DNA of 64,000 bases from Candidula unifasciata (GCA_905116865.2 CAJHNH020002447.1:940698-1004697), one strand, 5' to 3'. Positions 41,718 to 53,077 are shown, numbered from the stretch's first letter. Notes: generated by a model not told the origin, from the letters alone. Numbers and translations: made by a program.

Positions 41718-41932
41718 AAGTATCCAGAAGCCATGAGTTGTTAAGCCTTAGGCTCAGGATTATAAATATCGCAACCCTTCGGCCTTGATTCCATGATAAA
41801 CACTGTAAATCTGGAAGAAATGTGGCTTTTTTGCCCTACCCCGGGCGTGAACCCAGATCACAAGGAGTTCGTCAACCGGTCACTGCGCAATCCGATTTAG
41901 CCAACTATGCTAGCGAGCCGGGCACCGATTTA
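41718..41932 (-). mobile_element. tRNA-derived SINE family B, reverse copy 3
   Basis: The clearest family B copy. Read on the minus strand from 41932: GGTGCCCGGCTCGCTAGCAT, an A-box-like TAGCATAGTTGG, and B-box-like TGGGTTCACGCCCGGGGT. The body ends in AAGGCCGAAGGGTTGCGATA and CTCATGGCTTCTGGATACTT. Confidence 0.78.
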
Positions 41933-42064
41933 TAAAAAACAGCTGAAAGTGATTACGAATGAGAAACCAACAGATATATCACAAAGTTATATATTGCATG
42001 AATCATGAATGAATTTTCAAAGTCAATGAAGTTCAAGGCTGAAAGTTACAGAAATGAGCTCTGA

Positions 42065-42285
42065 AAAAAAAGCCAACCCTAACATTAGGGTTTGGGTTGG
42101 CATTAGGGTGAAGGTTAGGGCTGTGGTTAATGTTAGGGTTATGGTTAGTATTTAGGGGTAGGAGTATGTTTGGGGTTAGGGGTAGGTTTTGGATTAGGTT
42201 CAAGATTAGGTGTTAGAATTAAGAATAGAGTTGATTTTAGGGTTAAGACTAGGGTTAGGTTTACGTGTAGTGTTAGCTGTTAACC
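42065..42285. repeat. degenerate TTAGGG-like sequence
   Basis: About 200 bp rich in TTAGGGTT, TTAGGGTGAAGG, GTTAGGGC and GGTTAGGG steps, irregularly spaced. It resembles the animal telomere repeat but with many substitutions; other origins (simple drift of a GGTTAG microsatellite) are possible. Confidence 0.7.
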
Positions 42286-42289
42286 TCTG

Positions 42290-42960
42290 TAGTAATTTCA
42301 TGTCGTTTACCACTCTAGTTATTTCAGGTTGGTTTAGTTCTCTATAGTTTTCTTCATGGAGGCTTACCTAACTAGTAATTTCAAGTTTGTTTTACTATGT
42401 AGTTATTTCCAGCTGGTTTATCTCTGTATAGTTATGTCAAATTGGCTTACTTCTCTGTTTATTTCAAATTGGTTTTGTTTCTTGGCACCCCTCTGTCTTT
42501 CCAGATGATAGTGTTATATTGCGCTATGAAGAGGCATGGGACTCACAGCCCATGGCCATGGTGAGTGTGACTAGCAAGACCCACCCACTTTAACAAAAGT
42601 CTTCCACAGTTATTGCATGAGATTTTAGGACTGTTGTTGCCAACATTTGTGTTTAGTGTGTTTCTTCTCAGACACTCAACTTTTATCCTTTCTGCAATCA
42701 TTTCTTCCTTCAGTCTCATTCCCTTCCTGATGTGTCCCTTCCAGGCAACACAAGTATATGACATTTTGTTCCCACAGGTCATGCTCAATACTTGTATCAT
42801 TCATGTCCCTCTTGTACACATCTTTATATCGCAGTAGAGGTCAGCTTCAACATCTTCTACATATCTATAATTCACCATGTCCTTAGTGACTATCTCATCT
42901 TCCATTCTCCAGCTATGACGCAGTCACCTAAGTTTTCGTTGACTAAACATTTTGCTTTCA
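42290..42960. other. intergenic, loose AGTTATTTCAGGTTGGTTTA repeats then no gene
   Basis: From 42290 to 42480 diverged units like AGTTATTTCAAATTGGTTTA occur. Later sequence has a minus-strand frame at 42543-42800 that resembles neither a recognised domain nor other repeats (it has CNNCGRLLLKWVGLASHTHH, a Cys2His2-like spacing that may be chance or a LINE C-terminal finger). Confidence 0.4.
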
Positions 42961-43137
42961 AAAAATTACCTTAGCTCCCTGGTCGACCCATCCTTGAGTG
43001 GGTACTAGATACAAGTCCTGGGAAGTAAAGTTGGCCTGCGTGATGCTGACCACATCACCCACCAAGTGCCGATAGTTCTATAAAAGATAGCTCTAGACAT
43101 ACATGCCCAATACACCTGAAGTCGGGCAAAAGGGTCA
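42960..43137 (+). mobile_element. tRNA-derived SINE family A, 5'-truncated copy
   Basis: Starts in AAAAAATTACCTTAGCTCCC and continues GGTCGACCCATCCTTGAGTG, CACCCACCAAGTGCCGATAG and CACCTGAAGTCGGGCAAAAG. Lacks the tRNA-like head. Confidence 0.75.
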
Positions 43138-43376
43138 TCTAAAAGATGATGAGATAGGAAAATTAAGAACAAAGTTTATCATAAAGGTTGCTAGTGAACG
43201 AGTTAATAGAGACACTAAAAAATAAAACAGTTTCCAAGGGGGAAGACATTAGCTATTGAGTTTAGTGTTGCAGCAGTGTGAACTGTGTTTTTCATCTGGA
43301 ATGCATTTCATTTGTGCAGCTGTCGAGTTGTGGTATTCAATATGGTTTACCTGCGGGCTGGTTAAATATCTTATAT

Positions 43377-43543
43377 CAGCGGTTCTCAACCTGTGGGGCC
43401 GAGTCACCCTTTCACAGACCACCGGACAACACACATCCACTGAAGTTATGAAGTAGCAACGAAAACATGTTATGGTTGGGTGTCACCACAACACGACGAA
43501 CTATATTAAAGGTTCGCGGCATTAGGAAGGTTGAGAACCACTG
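43377..43543. mobile_element. SPIN-type hAT MITE
   Basis: The ends read CAGCGGTTCTCAACCTGTGG on the left and, inverted, CAGTGGTTCTCAACCTTCCT on the right, the terminal sequences of the SPIN (Space Invaders) hAT family. Inner blocks also agree: CACCCTTTCACAGACCACCG, GTGTCACCACAACACGACGA and GGCATTAGGAAGGTTGAGAA. At 167 bp it is an internally deleted, non-autonomous copy. Flanks TCTTATAT and CCTTATAC share CTTATA, consistent with a decayed 8-bp target duplication. Confidence 0.9.
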
Positions 43544-43549
43544 CCTTAT

Positions 43550-44040
43550 ACAATAATTTCACGTGTGTAGAGCAAACTTATCGTGTCCAACTACTTCCAT
43601 CAACGGCAAACTGATTTTCTGGTGGCCACTGTTGGCTTTGTCGCCTCTAGCAACTGCCATATGCATTTACTGTGTCCGCATATTTCTGGATTGTGCCGGG
43701 ACTAATTGTTTACCACCTTTTTTTTTTTTAAATTGACAGTGATGGACGTTTCATTTGATTTTTACTGGCACAGGAACGGAACAAGTATGGGGTGACACGA
43801 TTGGAGGAAGTTGAAACTTCGACTAAGATAAGAGACACAAGAATGAGGATGAGTGTTAGTTTGTCTCACTCCACCTATAGTTACTAGTTAGTTGAAAACA
43901 GATCCTACTCATACTAGACATCAGATTACTTCGCAACCGTTGGATAACTCAATATTATTGTGTTAGCGACTGAGCGGAGTTTCCAGGATTGCCGCTCTTG
44001 TATTCACATCTGAATAATGACTGTTCCTTGAATCACTATT
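43550..44040. other. intergenic, no gene recognised
   Basis: No recognisable exon or repeat copy. Confidence 0.45.
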
Positions 44041-44045
44041 TCTCG

Positions 44046-44290
44046 GTGTGGGTTCTGGAGCCTCTCCAACAAGCGTGTCGTAAGAGTCGACTCATTTGGG
44101 GCTTTCTTCGAAGTCAGAGTGCATCTGCCTAAGTGGCAATGAACCAACATTCTGCTTACAAATGTACCAGATCTGTAAAACGGATATGGACGTAACACTC
44201 AGGTTCTGGAACAAGACAAGATTCTGGGGGTGGACGAACAACCAGAACTTTCCACTTTGTTTACAGCCGGTGAACGCGAAGAAGAAAAGA
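44046..44290 (+). repeat. dispersed SINE-like family C, full copy 2
   Basis: GTGTGGGTTCTGGAGCCTCT, GTGCATCTGCCTAAGTGGCA, CTGTAAAACGGATATGGACG, CTCAGGTTCTGGAACAAGAC and TTTACAGCCGGTGAACGCGA followed by (GAA)n. A short deletion near the start distinguishes it from the 40545 copy. Confidence 0.75.
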
Positions 44291-44799
44291 ATCACCGATT
44301 GTGAACTTGCAGACAGCAATCCCTGTTAAATTATAATAGTCGTAATCAAGTCTTTTTTTTTTTCCTTTCTAGACAAATAGGTGCTGGCACTCACAACGAA
44401 AAGTCTGAAAGGTGCCAATGCACACACAAGGTGTCTGTTACAGCAGAACTTAAAAGGTGCATGTACTTCGTACCGTTGCATACTGCCAAAAAAAAAAAAA
44501 ACTCAGGCAATAATAATAAAAAATAAACAAACATTTTGAATGGGAAAAAACTGCAATAATTACAATGCAAGGAAATAAAATGTGGGTTATATCCACTACT
44601 CCAAATACATAGAAGCATGTGTCCACATGTACACACCTCGACGATTGTGTACACATACTTTAAATGGTAATGGTTACAGTTATGCTCTGTCAACATGGTG
44701 TGCAGGTCAGTCATGTAGAAACTATGCATCGAAAGAGATTTGACTGGGTAGCCAGGTGTTGTAGCCTGTACGACATCCCGACCTTCCACTGATTTACTC

Positions 44800-44925
44800 T
44801 GTAGGCAGATAGGTAGGGGGGTAAGTGGGCAGGTAGGTAGGAAGGTAAGAAGGTAGGTAGGTAAGTGGGCAGGGAAGTAAGCAGACAGGTATGTAGGCAG
44901 ATAAGTAGGCAGGTAATAAGTTACC
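44800..44925. repeat. degenerate GGTAGGTA/AGGCAGGT repeat
   Basis: Irregular tetranucleotide-like AGGTAGGTAAGTGGGCAGG units. No gene. The minus-strand frame at 44391-44789 to its left has no recognised domain. Confidence 0.7.
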
Positions 44926-45544
44926 TAATATAAGTCAAAGACAGTTGTCGCTTAAATGTGTTCCATACTAAGAAGTTGTGTTTAAAAGTATGAAGTGTTA
45001 AGGCCTGAATAAGTTACACGAGAGACATCATAGGGCTGCTGGCTGCAGACTTATAATCGGGATACCGTGAGTGAATGTTGCAGTTATCATCCACTAAAGA
45101 ATGCAAGAACAGTATGTTGTTTCTAAAGTGACAAAGAAACCATGGCCAGTTTCCCAGTGCCCAAAGAGTTAAATAATTTCAGTGTTAGGAAGGGCTTTTA
45201 AAGTTGGAGCTAGGGTCAATGTACGCGGGGTGGGGGGGGGGGGGGGGGGGTGGGGGTCAGTACCGACAACTGCTTAGGATGTGTGTCAGGTTTCTGTTTA
45301 ACTTGAGAGATCGGGTTAGATTTAGGGTCAAGGTTAGGATGAATTCTCTCACGCAGAGCACGACATTTCATGTCTGTTACCTTTATGATACTGATGATTT
45401 TCTATTTGTGATCTCCAGTTTGCTTCCAAAAGGATTCACTTTCACTGCAGTCACAGGTCTTTTTTTTTAAAAATAAGTTTTAATTAAGTTTGGTTTAGCG
45501 TGGTATACTAGGCGAGATTTTGAGTACGATTTTTATATTCATCA

Positions 45545-45805
45545 TCATTCTCATCATCATCAGTTTCCACTTTTGCCGTTAAGCGGCGTGGGGAGGAACA
45601 GTTTGTGATCCATTGCTTGATGGGCAGCAATGGCTATTGCCATTCCGTGTCAATGTAGAAGCTCTTTAATGTCATCAGTCTCTCCCCTCCTAGGGCGGCC
45701 TCTTCCGTTCTCTTCAGATCTTTTCATGTATAGTGCCTGCGTTGTTAGTTATTCTGCTTGCTTTCTTACTCAGTGACCAAACCGCCACTATTTCCCGATA
45801 AGTTA
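45545..45805 (-). pseudogene. LINE 3' end fragment, minus strand
   Basis: On the minus strand: YMKRSEENGRGRPRRGETDD, IKELLH, then after one stop GMAIAIAAHQAMDHKLFLPT and PLNGKSGN followed by TGATGATGATGAG. The Arg-rich RGRPR block plus the conserved end is the C-terminus of an RTE-like LINE. One in-frame stop and a frameshift near 45720. Confidence 0.7.
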
Positions 45806-45814
45806 TAGTGCTGA

Positions 45815-45935
45815 CGCACGCATGCTTTATGAACTTTGGTAGTGTTCAAGAACTTGAGTTTTGCAGACTCTTGGTTTCTTGCCTCTCAGGCAGATGTACT
45901 GAAACTTTGAAGGAAATACCCCTACGTTGTCGATG
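45815..45935 (-). repeat. dispersed SINE-like family C, reverse partial copy
   Basis: Inverse of the segment TTTCAGTACATCTGCCTGAG AGGCAAGAAACCAAGAGTCT GCAAAACTCAAGTTCT seen in the + strand copies. Truncated at both ends. Confidence 0.65.
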
Positions 45936-45969
45936 TTTACGGCATGCTTGTAATCGCAGCAAGCGCAGA

Positions 45970-46345
45970 GTTCCAGCATGTTTACCCTGTTGGGCTAAAT
46001 GGACGTACACGAATGTAGAGAGATATACTAAACTGTTTACCCTGTTGGGCTAAATGGACGTACACGAATGTAGAGAGATATACTAAACTGTTTACCCTGT
46101 TGGGATAAATGGATGTACATGAATGTAGAGAGATATACTGAACTGTTAACGCTGTTCGGCTAAATGGACGTACACGAATGTAGAGAGATTTACTAAACTG
46201 TTTACGCTGTTGGGCTAAATGGACGTACACGATGTAGAGAGATATACTAAACTGTTTACCCTGTTGGGCTAAATGGACGTGCACAATGTAGAGAGATATA
46301 CTGAACTATTTACCCTGTTAGGCTGAATGGACGTACATCGACAAG
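45970..46345. repeat. 55-bp minisatellite
   Basis: About 6.5 copies of TTTACCCTGTTGGGCTAAAT GGACGTACACGAATGTAGAG AGATATACTAAACTG. The 100-codon minus frame is a by-product. Confidence 0.92.
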
Positions 46346-46349
46346 TGTA

Positions 46350-46905
46350 TCATTGTCACACGGCAACTGAAAAAAAAAAAAGGCAGTGTTATATAGAGGA
46401 ATGATAGCGAATTGCTTTACGTTAACCATAACGTCTGTTGTCAGGTTGAGGACAGTGCGATATGTTGAGTACTAGGCTGAGAGAGTGCGCAAAACAAAGG
46501 ACAAACAGAGCCCTGGATTCTATCTTTCAAGCGATCCTGGAATTAATTATTTAATTAAAAAACATTGATTAAACAGCTCGCGACTACACATCTGTAATTT
46601 ACACACCATGCTTGTCTCGGGAAGAAATAACAGGGGTCACAATCGCCATCTTGTAAACGCATTAAAGATTACTACAATCAACACAAAACAATGGTGTATA
46701 AATATTTGTATTTTCCGGTCTCTCTTGTGAGTAGATTTTGAATTATTTTATAAATTGTAAGAATAATCAAAGACAGATTTGCCTCGTATTCTTAGGCATG
46801 TAGGGTCGATACAAACTCAGCTTCTCTGTTCGCAAGTACATACGTTTCGGAGAAGCCTGGTGTTGAAGCTGGAGCTACAGTGTTTGTGCCTTGTGCAACT
46901 TTTCA
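46350..46905. other. intergenic, no gene recognised
   Basis: No recognisable coding or repeat content before the GA microsatellite. Confidence 0.45.
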
Positions 46906-46907
46906 CG

Positions 46908-46914
46908 GAGAGAG

Positions 46915-47007
<93 letters not shown>
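46908..47007. repeat. (GA)n microsatellite
   Basis: About 100 bp of almost perfect GA dinucleotides with one GACA interruption. Confidence 0.95.
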
Positions 47008-47009
<2 letters not shown>

Positions 47010-47189
47010 GGTCATACGGGTTAAAATCTAATGTAATTAAATTGATCTAGTCGCCTTTATATATAATTTTATTTTCTAACAAAACAAATAACCCAAATCC
47101 CAGATCCCATTGGAATAAAAGGTTACGGGGTTCAAGGCTTAGCCCTTCTACAAACAAAACTGGTATTCTTCGCTTTCGTTGGCAGTGAG

Positions 47190-47415
47190 GCTGCCACGTG
47201 AACCAGCTTGTCTGGCTCCTTCTGAGTGAACCAGCTTGTTTGGCTCCTTTTGAGTAAACCAGCTTGTTTGGCTCCTTCCGAGTGAACCAGCTTGTTTGGC
47301 TCCTTTTGAGTAAACCAGCTTGTTTGGCTCCTTCTGAGTGAACCAGCTTGTTTGGCTTCTTCGAGTGAACCAGCTTGTTTGGCTCCTTCCGAGTGAACCA
47401 GCTTGTTTGGCCTCG
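47190..47415. repeat. 28-bp minisatellite
   Basis: About eight copies of TGAGTGAACCAGCTTGTTTG GCTCCTTC. Because 28 is not a multiple of three, the minus-strand frame cycles through three translations of the unit (28-residue super-period); not a gene. Confidence 0.92.
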
Positions 47416-47752
47416 TCCGAGCGTAGATGAACGAGCAATCTCACATTTAAACAGACTGATGGCGCTATTGGTGAATGTGTTACATGGCGTCGACAGAACA
47501 CTTCATTTACAGTGTGTCCAGATCTTCAGCTGTTTGAGACAGTCGTGTGAGAAGACATGTTCCAAGGGGATTCCCATGATATCAAGACCGGAAACATTCT
47601 GACCGGACAACGGAGCCTTCGATACTGAGGATTGAACTAGTATCAGTTTTTAGACGGATGGGAGAGGTGAGAGGGATATACAATCAGACTTACTGGTTGT
47701 CAGGAACCTAAAAGCAACAGATAGTACAGTATGTTTAAATGTATAAACACCT

Positions 47753-49519
47753 TTATTGTGGAATCGGTGGGTTACCCTTTTTCAATTCAAAAGACCAGTT
47801 TCCTTTGTTTGAATTTTTTTTAGACCAATCAGACAGTTGCAAAAATCTTTTTAATGTAATATCATCTCTCTGTTCTGAGATGAACCCATCTGTTACATTT
47901 GGTGGATCAGAATGAGTAAGGTTTAAAATATTATCAATTCTCTCACGCTTTCTCAGATCATTCTCTCGAATTGTTTGCTGCCCTGCAACAACATCACACT
48001 GTTTCAACTTTTTTCTTCACTTTGGGTTGGGTCTGTGCTAGCACTGCTGATACATAATGAGTCCTTTCCCATTCCTTTATTTCTTTCATGGTACAGCTTT
48101 TTGGGTTTTCTTTCCCTGCAATGATCACATCTGCGGGTGGTTTTCTACATGCAAGTACGTCTATTTTCCCACAAAGAAATGGGATTCAACCTTAACCCTA
48201 GCTATTCTCAACTCACATTTCTTGTTTCCTAATTTGTATGCTATAGTTTCCCCTGTGTAATCTGTCTCCTCTAATAAGGACTTTCTAATAATTGAAAAAT
48301 ATGTGCCAGATGTTCTTATCCCTGTACCTGGTTTGCCGTTTATGATACCCTTACTGCTTTCCCTGTGGGTTTCAGCGTTGTATGCTGCCATTAATCTTTC
48401 GTGTGGTATTGTCTCGTCATCTGATAGCATTGTTTCATTGCTAGGACATGATGTCATCTCGAAAGATGCCTTTAGCAAACACTCTTTTACCTTACTGGAG
48501 ACATCTGCTACGCCAGCTCCACCAGTTGGTTCATCATTGGGAACTTTTGTGTTTGATGGACTTACCTTTTCACAAGTCTCTTCTAATTGGCCCTCTTTTA
48601 CTTTGCTGCATTCATTTGCCACACCATCTGTATTGACTACTTTCTGTTTAGGAGGTTTATCTACTCCAATTATCTTTGATGGGTTATCTGCTTCATGATC
48701 AGAGGTGCGTTCTGTCTCCACATTACCTTATTCTTGGGTTCTGTTTTCAGTACCGGGACAGATCATTTGGATGTTACCAATTTTAATTTTATGTGGTGTC
48801 ATTTGCTTACCCAGCTGTAGCATACGATCACACAGTGTGCAATCACTTTTAGGATGTTCAGTGAACTCTGATGTTGTCTTAACTGAAGTTACTGTTTCGT
48901 CACCATATCCTCTGAGGTATTTTAAACCTGGGCATTGTGCTCGACAGTGCCCTTTAAATTGACACAAGAAACAGGTTTTCGCCCACTGTTTTGTCTATGC
49001 TTTTGTTAACAATAGGCCATTTATTTTGACTATCAATCTGTCAGTGTACTTAGGGTGTTTATCACACATCTTGGTTTTATTGTGCAGTAAATCACAGTAT
49101 ACTCTGACAGGATCATCAGTATTATTTTCAGGAGTATTACTATTCTTATCATTCCTCTTTCTGTTCCTATGTTCCTTTAAATAGGCCCCATATAATAAAC
49201 TAGCATCACACATCTGAAATGCTCCATGGTGTTTCTTGCAGTAGGGACAAATTATTATCGTTCCCTTGTCTATTTCATGTTCATACTTTCTACTCTTATA
49301 TTGATCTTTTGGCTGGTCGCATGGACAGGATGGTATATCTCTTTCAGATCGTCTCTTTTTCAAATTTTGAGTTTTTCTCTTTATTATCTTTTGAACATGT
49401 TGTGCAAATTCAGGATTTTCATCACACGATTGCCATCTACCATGTTCCCTTTTACAGTAGACACATGTCACTAGTGGACCCTTTTCTGTGTACCTTTTTG
49501 GCATATTGAACAATGAAAC
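47753..49519 (-). pseudogene. LTR retrotransposon gag and protease region (Ty3/Gypsy-like), degraded
   Basis: Four minus-strand open stretches from 49513 down to 47753 lie in one reading frame and are separated by stops at 48995 (TAG), 48728 (TAA) and 48161 (TAG); between 48161 and 48007 coding continues in a shifted frame. The first part (172 codons) has three Cys/His modules. The second has a canonical CX2CX4HX4C zinc knuckle just before its first Met. The third ends in a segment like a retroviral-type aspartic protease (GIRTSGTYFSIIRKSLLEET, DYTG), with the catalytic Asp position occupied by Thr. The last (SEQRDDITLKRFLQL) resembles the protease-RT linker of Gypsy polyproteins. RT and integrase are absent, and no LTR was identified. 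Confidence 0.7.
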
Positions 49520-51240
49520 AGTTGCAAGTAAGCAATCAAATCAATACAATAAAACCAAAACAAAATAACGTATATAAATACGATCACAAACTACCCGCAC
49601 TATACCTATTGAGAAGGGAGAAAATAATAATCGCGAATATCCGAACTACAACCGGACCTTTAAATGTAATCTCGAATTAATCCGAGAATTAAACATAAAT
49701 TTACAGTGTGATTTTCAATAAAGAATATCACAAATCACAGTAATACGACAACAATTCTCAAACGATTTGGATGTAGACAGAAAAATATTGGATCAGGAAT
49801 CCGAAGAATACTTCTTACAATTGTAGATGATGGAGAATGACTGATGTGTGTGCCGCCAAAAAAAAAAAATATTTATTTTTCCCACAATACACAAAGACAA
49901 CAATAGGACTGATGAGAAAGGATAGCCAAGAATGATAGATAATGCACGGCGCCAAACGACCAACTCGATTGAAATGGAATCTCACGGACTGGAGAACTGA
50001 CCAGGATACAAACACCAAAATCAAAACAACAAAAACTTATCTACACTCTAGTATGGGAAAAATGGCCGCCAAAGAACACGTGGATGTTGATGAAACACTT
50101 GGATGATGGCGAGGACGACAGGCCTCGATGACTTCCTGGACTTGCACACAGCTACTTGTAACACAATCACACTATGTCTATCAGTCTAAGTCGTTCTAAA
50201 TTCCTATCTGTCGGCACGACACAATCCTAACACATACAGTTATTACCTCTAATCACATACAGTCATGTTAAACAACAAATATGTAGACGGACTAACAATA
50301 AATTCCCATTTTACCCATCAAAAATATTTGCGGAAAAACAAATACTTAACTTTTTCTATCAGCTATTGACTAAGCACGTTGGGTTCCCACAAAATTCACG
50401 GTAAGAGCGGCCCACTTTCCTTTCAGATTCAGGTTCAACTCCCTGAGACGATAGCACCCACTTTCCTTTCAGATTCAGGTTCAACTCCCTAGGACGATAG
50501 CTCCCACTTTCCTGTCAGGAACCTAACTGTCTAGGGTTCGATTCCATTGTCTCTGCTATAGGCTAATGACAGGAAAACACTGTACAAACACACTCAAGCC
50601 AAACACTTGTTGCAACACACACACAATCTTAATTATCAAAGATACAAACGAAGTGGTGGTACACCTCAGGAGGAGTAGCGCTCCTTATTCTAAAACCAGG
50701 CCGCGTCTAACTTTAAAATCGCTTAGAGGCGCCTTTACACGTTCATGAAATAAGCTCTGAGCCGCTACCACTCTCCCGTACAGTGCCAGCTCAACCCGCT
50801 GTCTCTCGATGCCAAAGACGTTATGGCATACGCCAACGTGTAGGCTTAAGTGCGTCGACAGTGTTAACGCCACCAACAAAGCATGGTCTGGCTTCTAGTT
50901 ACAACTGCTGACACAGTCTAGCATGAGATATTAAATGAGATCTAACTAGGACACATGCTGTCTACTCTGTAACTAAGGAAATACATTTAATGACACTGCG
51001 AACAGAACGCGTTACAGCTAATAACTACACTGATACCTATCTACAAGTCAAAACGAACTGTCACTAAAATCTACCACAATCTCCACTCTCGTCCAACCTC
51101 CAGTTTCCTCGCAGTCCAGTGTTGCCACTTTTCTTTGACAAAAAATATCCAAAACGGTGTCAAAAATATCTAAAAGGATCTAAATCTCCGTGGAAAAGAT
51201 CTAGAAAAAACATCCAAATTGAAAAAGTCAAAAATTACAT
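49520..51240. other. unassigned, with a roughly 50-bp direct duplication
   Basis: Probably related to the retroelement to its left, but not shown. At 50407-50517 a unit with CCCACTTTCCTTTCAGATTC AGGTTCAACTCCCT is present two and a half times. No domain is recognised. A possible leader or LTR of the adjacent element could lie here. Confidence 0.4.
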
Positions 51241-51249
51241 AGCTTTTGT

Positions 51250-52690
51250 TATGACTTACCCTACATAATCATGTCCTCACCTTCACTGATGTCTGCCTCA
51301 CAAGATCCACAGGATAAACTTAGCTTGGATAATGAAGTAGAAGCTTCAGATCCAAAATGACCCCTGTATGCTTTAGCTGTTTTCAAATTTCTTTATAAGT
51401 GGAACAGTAGGCTTATTTCTCTAGAATTTTAATGGCACGATAGCATTTAAAAGGTCAATTTCATCCTGTTTTTTTAGGTTAATTTGGATATAATTCCTAC
51501 ACACTGAAACTCTTTCTACGTCAGCATTTGAGTGGGGTAGTATCATGACAGACATGGCACTTTAAAGAGCTTAAAGAATGGACTGTTTGATGAGGCATCT
51601 TTAAATTGTCTCACTTCACTCCAAAACGCTTTAGTTTCTGTTTTGTTTGTCCATTCAGCTAACTTTATTTTGGTTAACTGATATTCTGCTTCCGCGACAC
51701 TATTATCAGTAGCCCCTACAAATTTCATACTTTACAAATATTTAGGTATGTCCTTTATTGGCTGAAGTATGTTGCTCACAGAAAAAAGTGAAATATTTTT
51801 CAAAAACATCTAGATTTTCAGGAAGTCTCTGCTTCAATAATGAGATAAGAAATCTTGACAGCGTTTTCTTAAGTTGTTCTTTTCATTCTCTGTTAACAGT
51901 CTTTTTGTTTTTAAATCATCAATTTTTGATTCGATTTAATATCCAAGGTGTGGCTTAGGAGCCAAATAGCTTTATAAAATGCAAGTGAGCAAATCAGCTT
52001 TAGAAGTTGGCAACACCAGTCTTTTACTGAGTGAAATAGCAAGGTGAGATCATCAAGTAATTTAACTTTATCAACAAGTTTAGATTAGAACAGTTTATTA
52101 ACTTTTTGCACTTCCATTAGAATAGGTTATAAAAAGAGAATGAATGACACATTTTTTTCATCACTGTACATTCCATATAGTATTTCAGCTGTGTAGCACT
52201 TTTCACTTTGTCTTGTTATTTCAAAGTGTGTCTTCAACTTCAGCCATTGCTTCATAATTCTTTCAACAACTGGTTAAACTGATAACCATCTAGTTTTGCA
52301 ATCTGACAGAATTTTCGGTGGTGTGGAACCATCATTCAAGGCTGAATATAATGAATTGTATTGCTGTTGTCTGACAAATGATTTGGAAAATCAGTAAAGT
52401 GTTTCAGCAATAAGGTATTCCAAATTCCTTGGTAAATATTTAGATAAAGCATGTGATAATGCTAGCTGCAATGATGCTAGTTTTTATGCTTTTTTTAGTC
52501 TCTGCATGACTCTTTGAGTTTTGTATTTTCGCTTTAATTTCACACTTGCAGTACTTACAACAAGCTTTGGTTATATCCCCAGTTTTTAATTTTGTCATCA
52601 TGCAACCACTCTTTCCAAATTTTTTGCTCATACTTTACTTTTGGCACGTTGAAAGGTTTTTTCAAAGTGAAAGCCACATAAGAAGGTGAG
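51250..52690 (-). pseudogene. hAT-like transposase pseudogene
   Basis: Minus-strand translation, broken by many stops, follows one protein: an N-terminal finger (KACCKYCKCEIKAKIQNSKS HAETKKS, 52440-52631), then DGSTPPKILSDCKTRWLSV, FEITRQSEKCYTAEILYGMY, LLDDLTISL, KRCQDFL, FLKNISLFSVSNILQPIKD, and WTNKTETKAFWSEVRQFKDA (51543-51728). It ends near KNRMKL, the hAT dimerisation end. Order and spacing are those of a full-length BED-type hAT transposase. There are more than ten stops, so it is old. Confidence 0.75.
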
Positions 52691-53060
52691 CAATTATTTT
52701 TTTTTTAAATCACATGAAAAAGAAACGCAAAGTCAGCACAGTGAGGATACGGTTGAAACAAAGTTTAATGATTTACGCGCGTTTTTATTGATCAGTGCCG
52801 GGGCTGCCAGATATTTGTGCGTTGATCCCAGTGACGAAATATACATATTTAGAGAGAGCGTGATTCTAACTACATTGATTTAATTGTGGTAACTGAGTAT
52901 CAGTTTGTGCAGACTTTTAACATTGGATTTTCTCGAAAATATAGTAAATTAATAAAATGTTAATGTAAATAAAGACGATTAAGGAAAAAAAAAGTCGTAC
53001 AAAGCTCAAAAACTGCTGCTCCAGCTTTAACACCTGGCTTGTCCGAAACGTATGCCCTTG
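52690..53060. other. spacer, no gene recognised
   Basis: Short A/T-rich spacer between the hAT pseudogene and the GAA microsatellite block. Confidence 0.45.
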
Positions 53061-53077
53061 CGAACTGGAGGGGGAAA

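Noticed and set aside
47190..47501. 117-codon minus-strand frame with QAGSLGRSQTSWFT repeats
   Set aside because: Product of the 28-bp minisatellite cycling through three frames.
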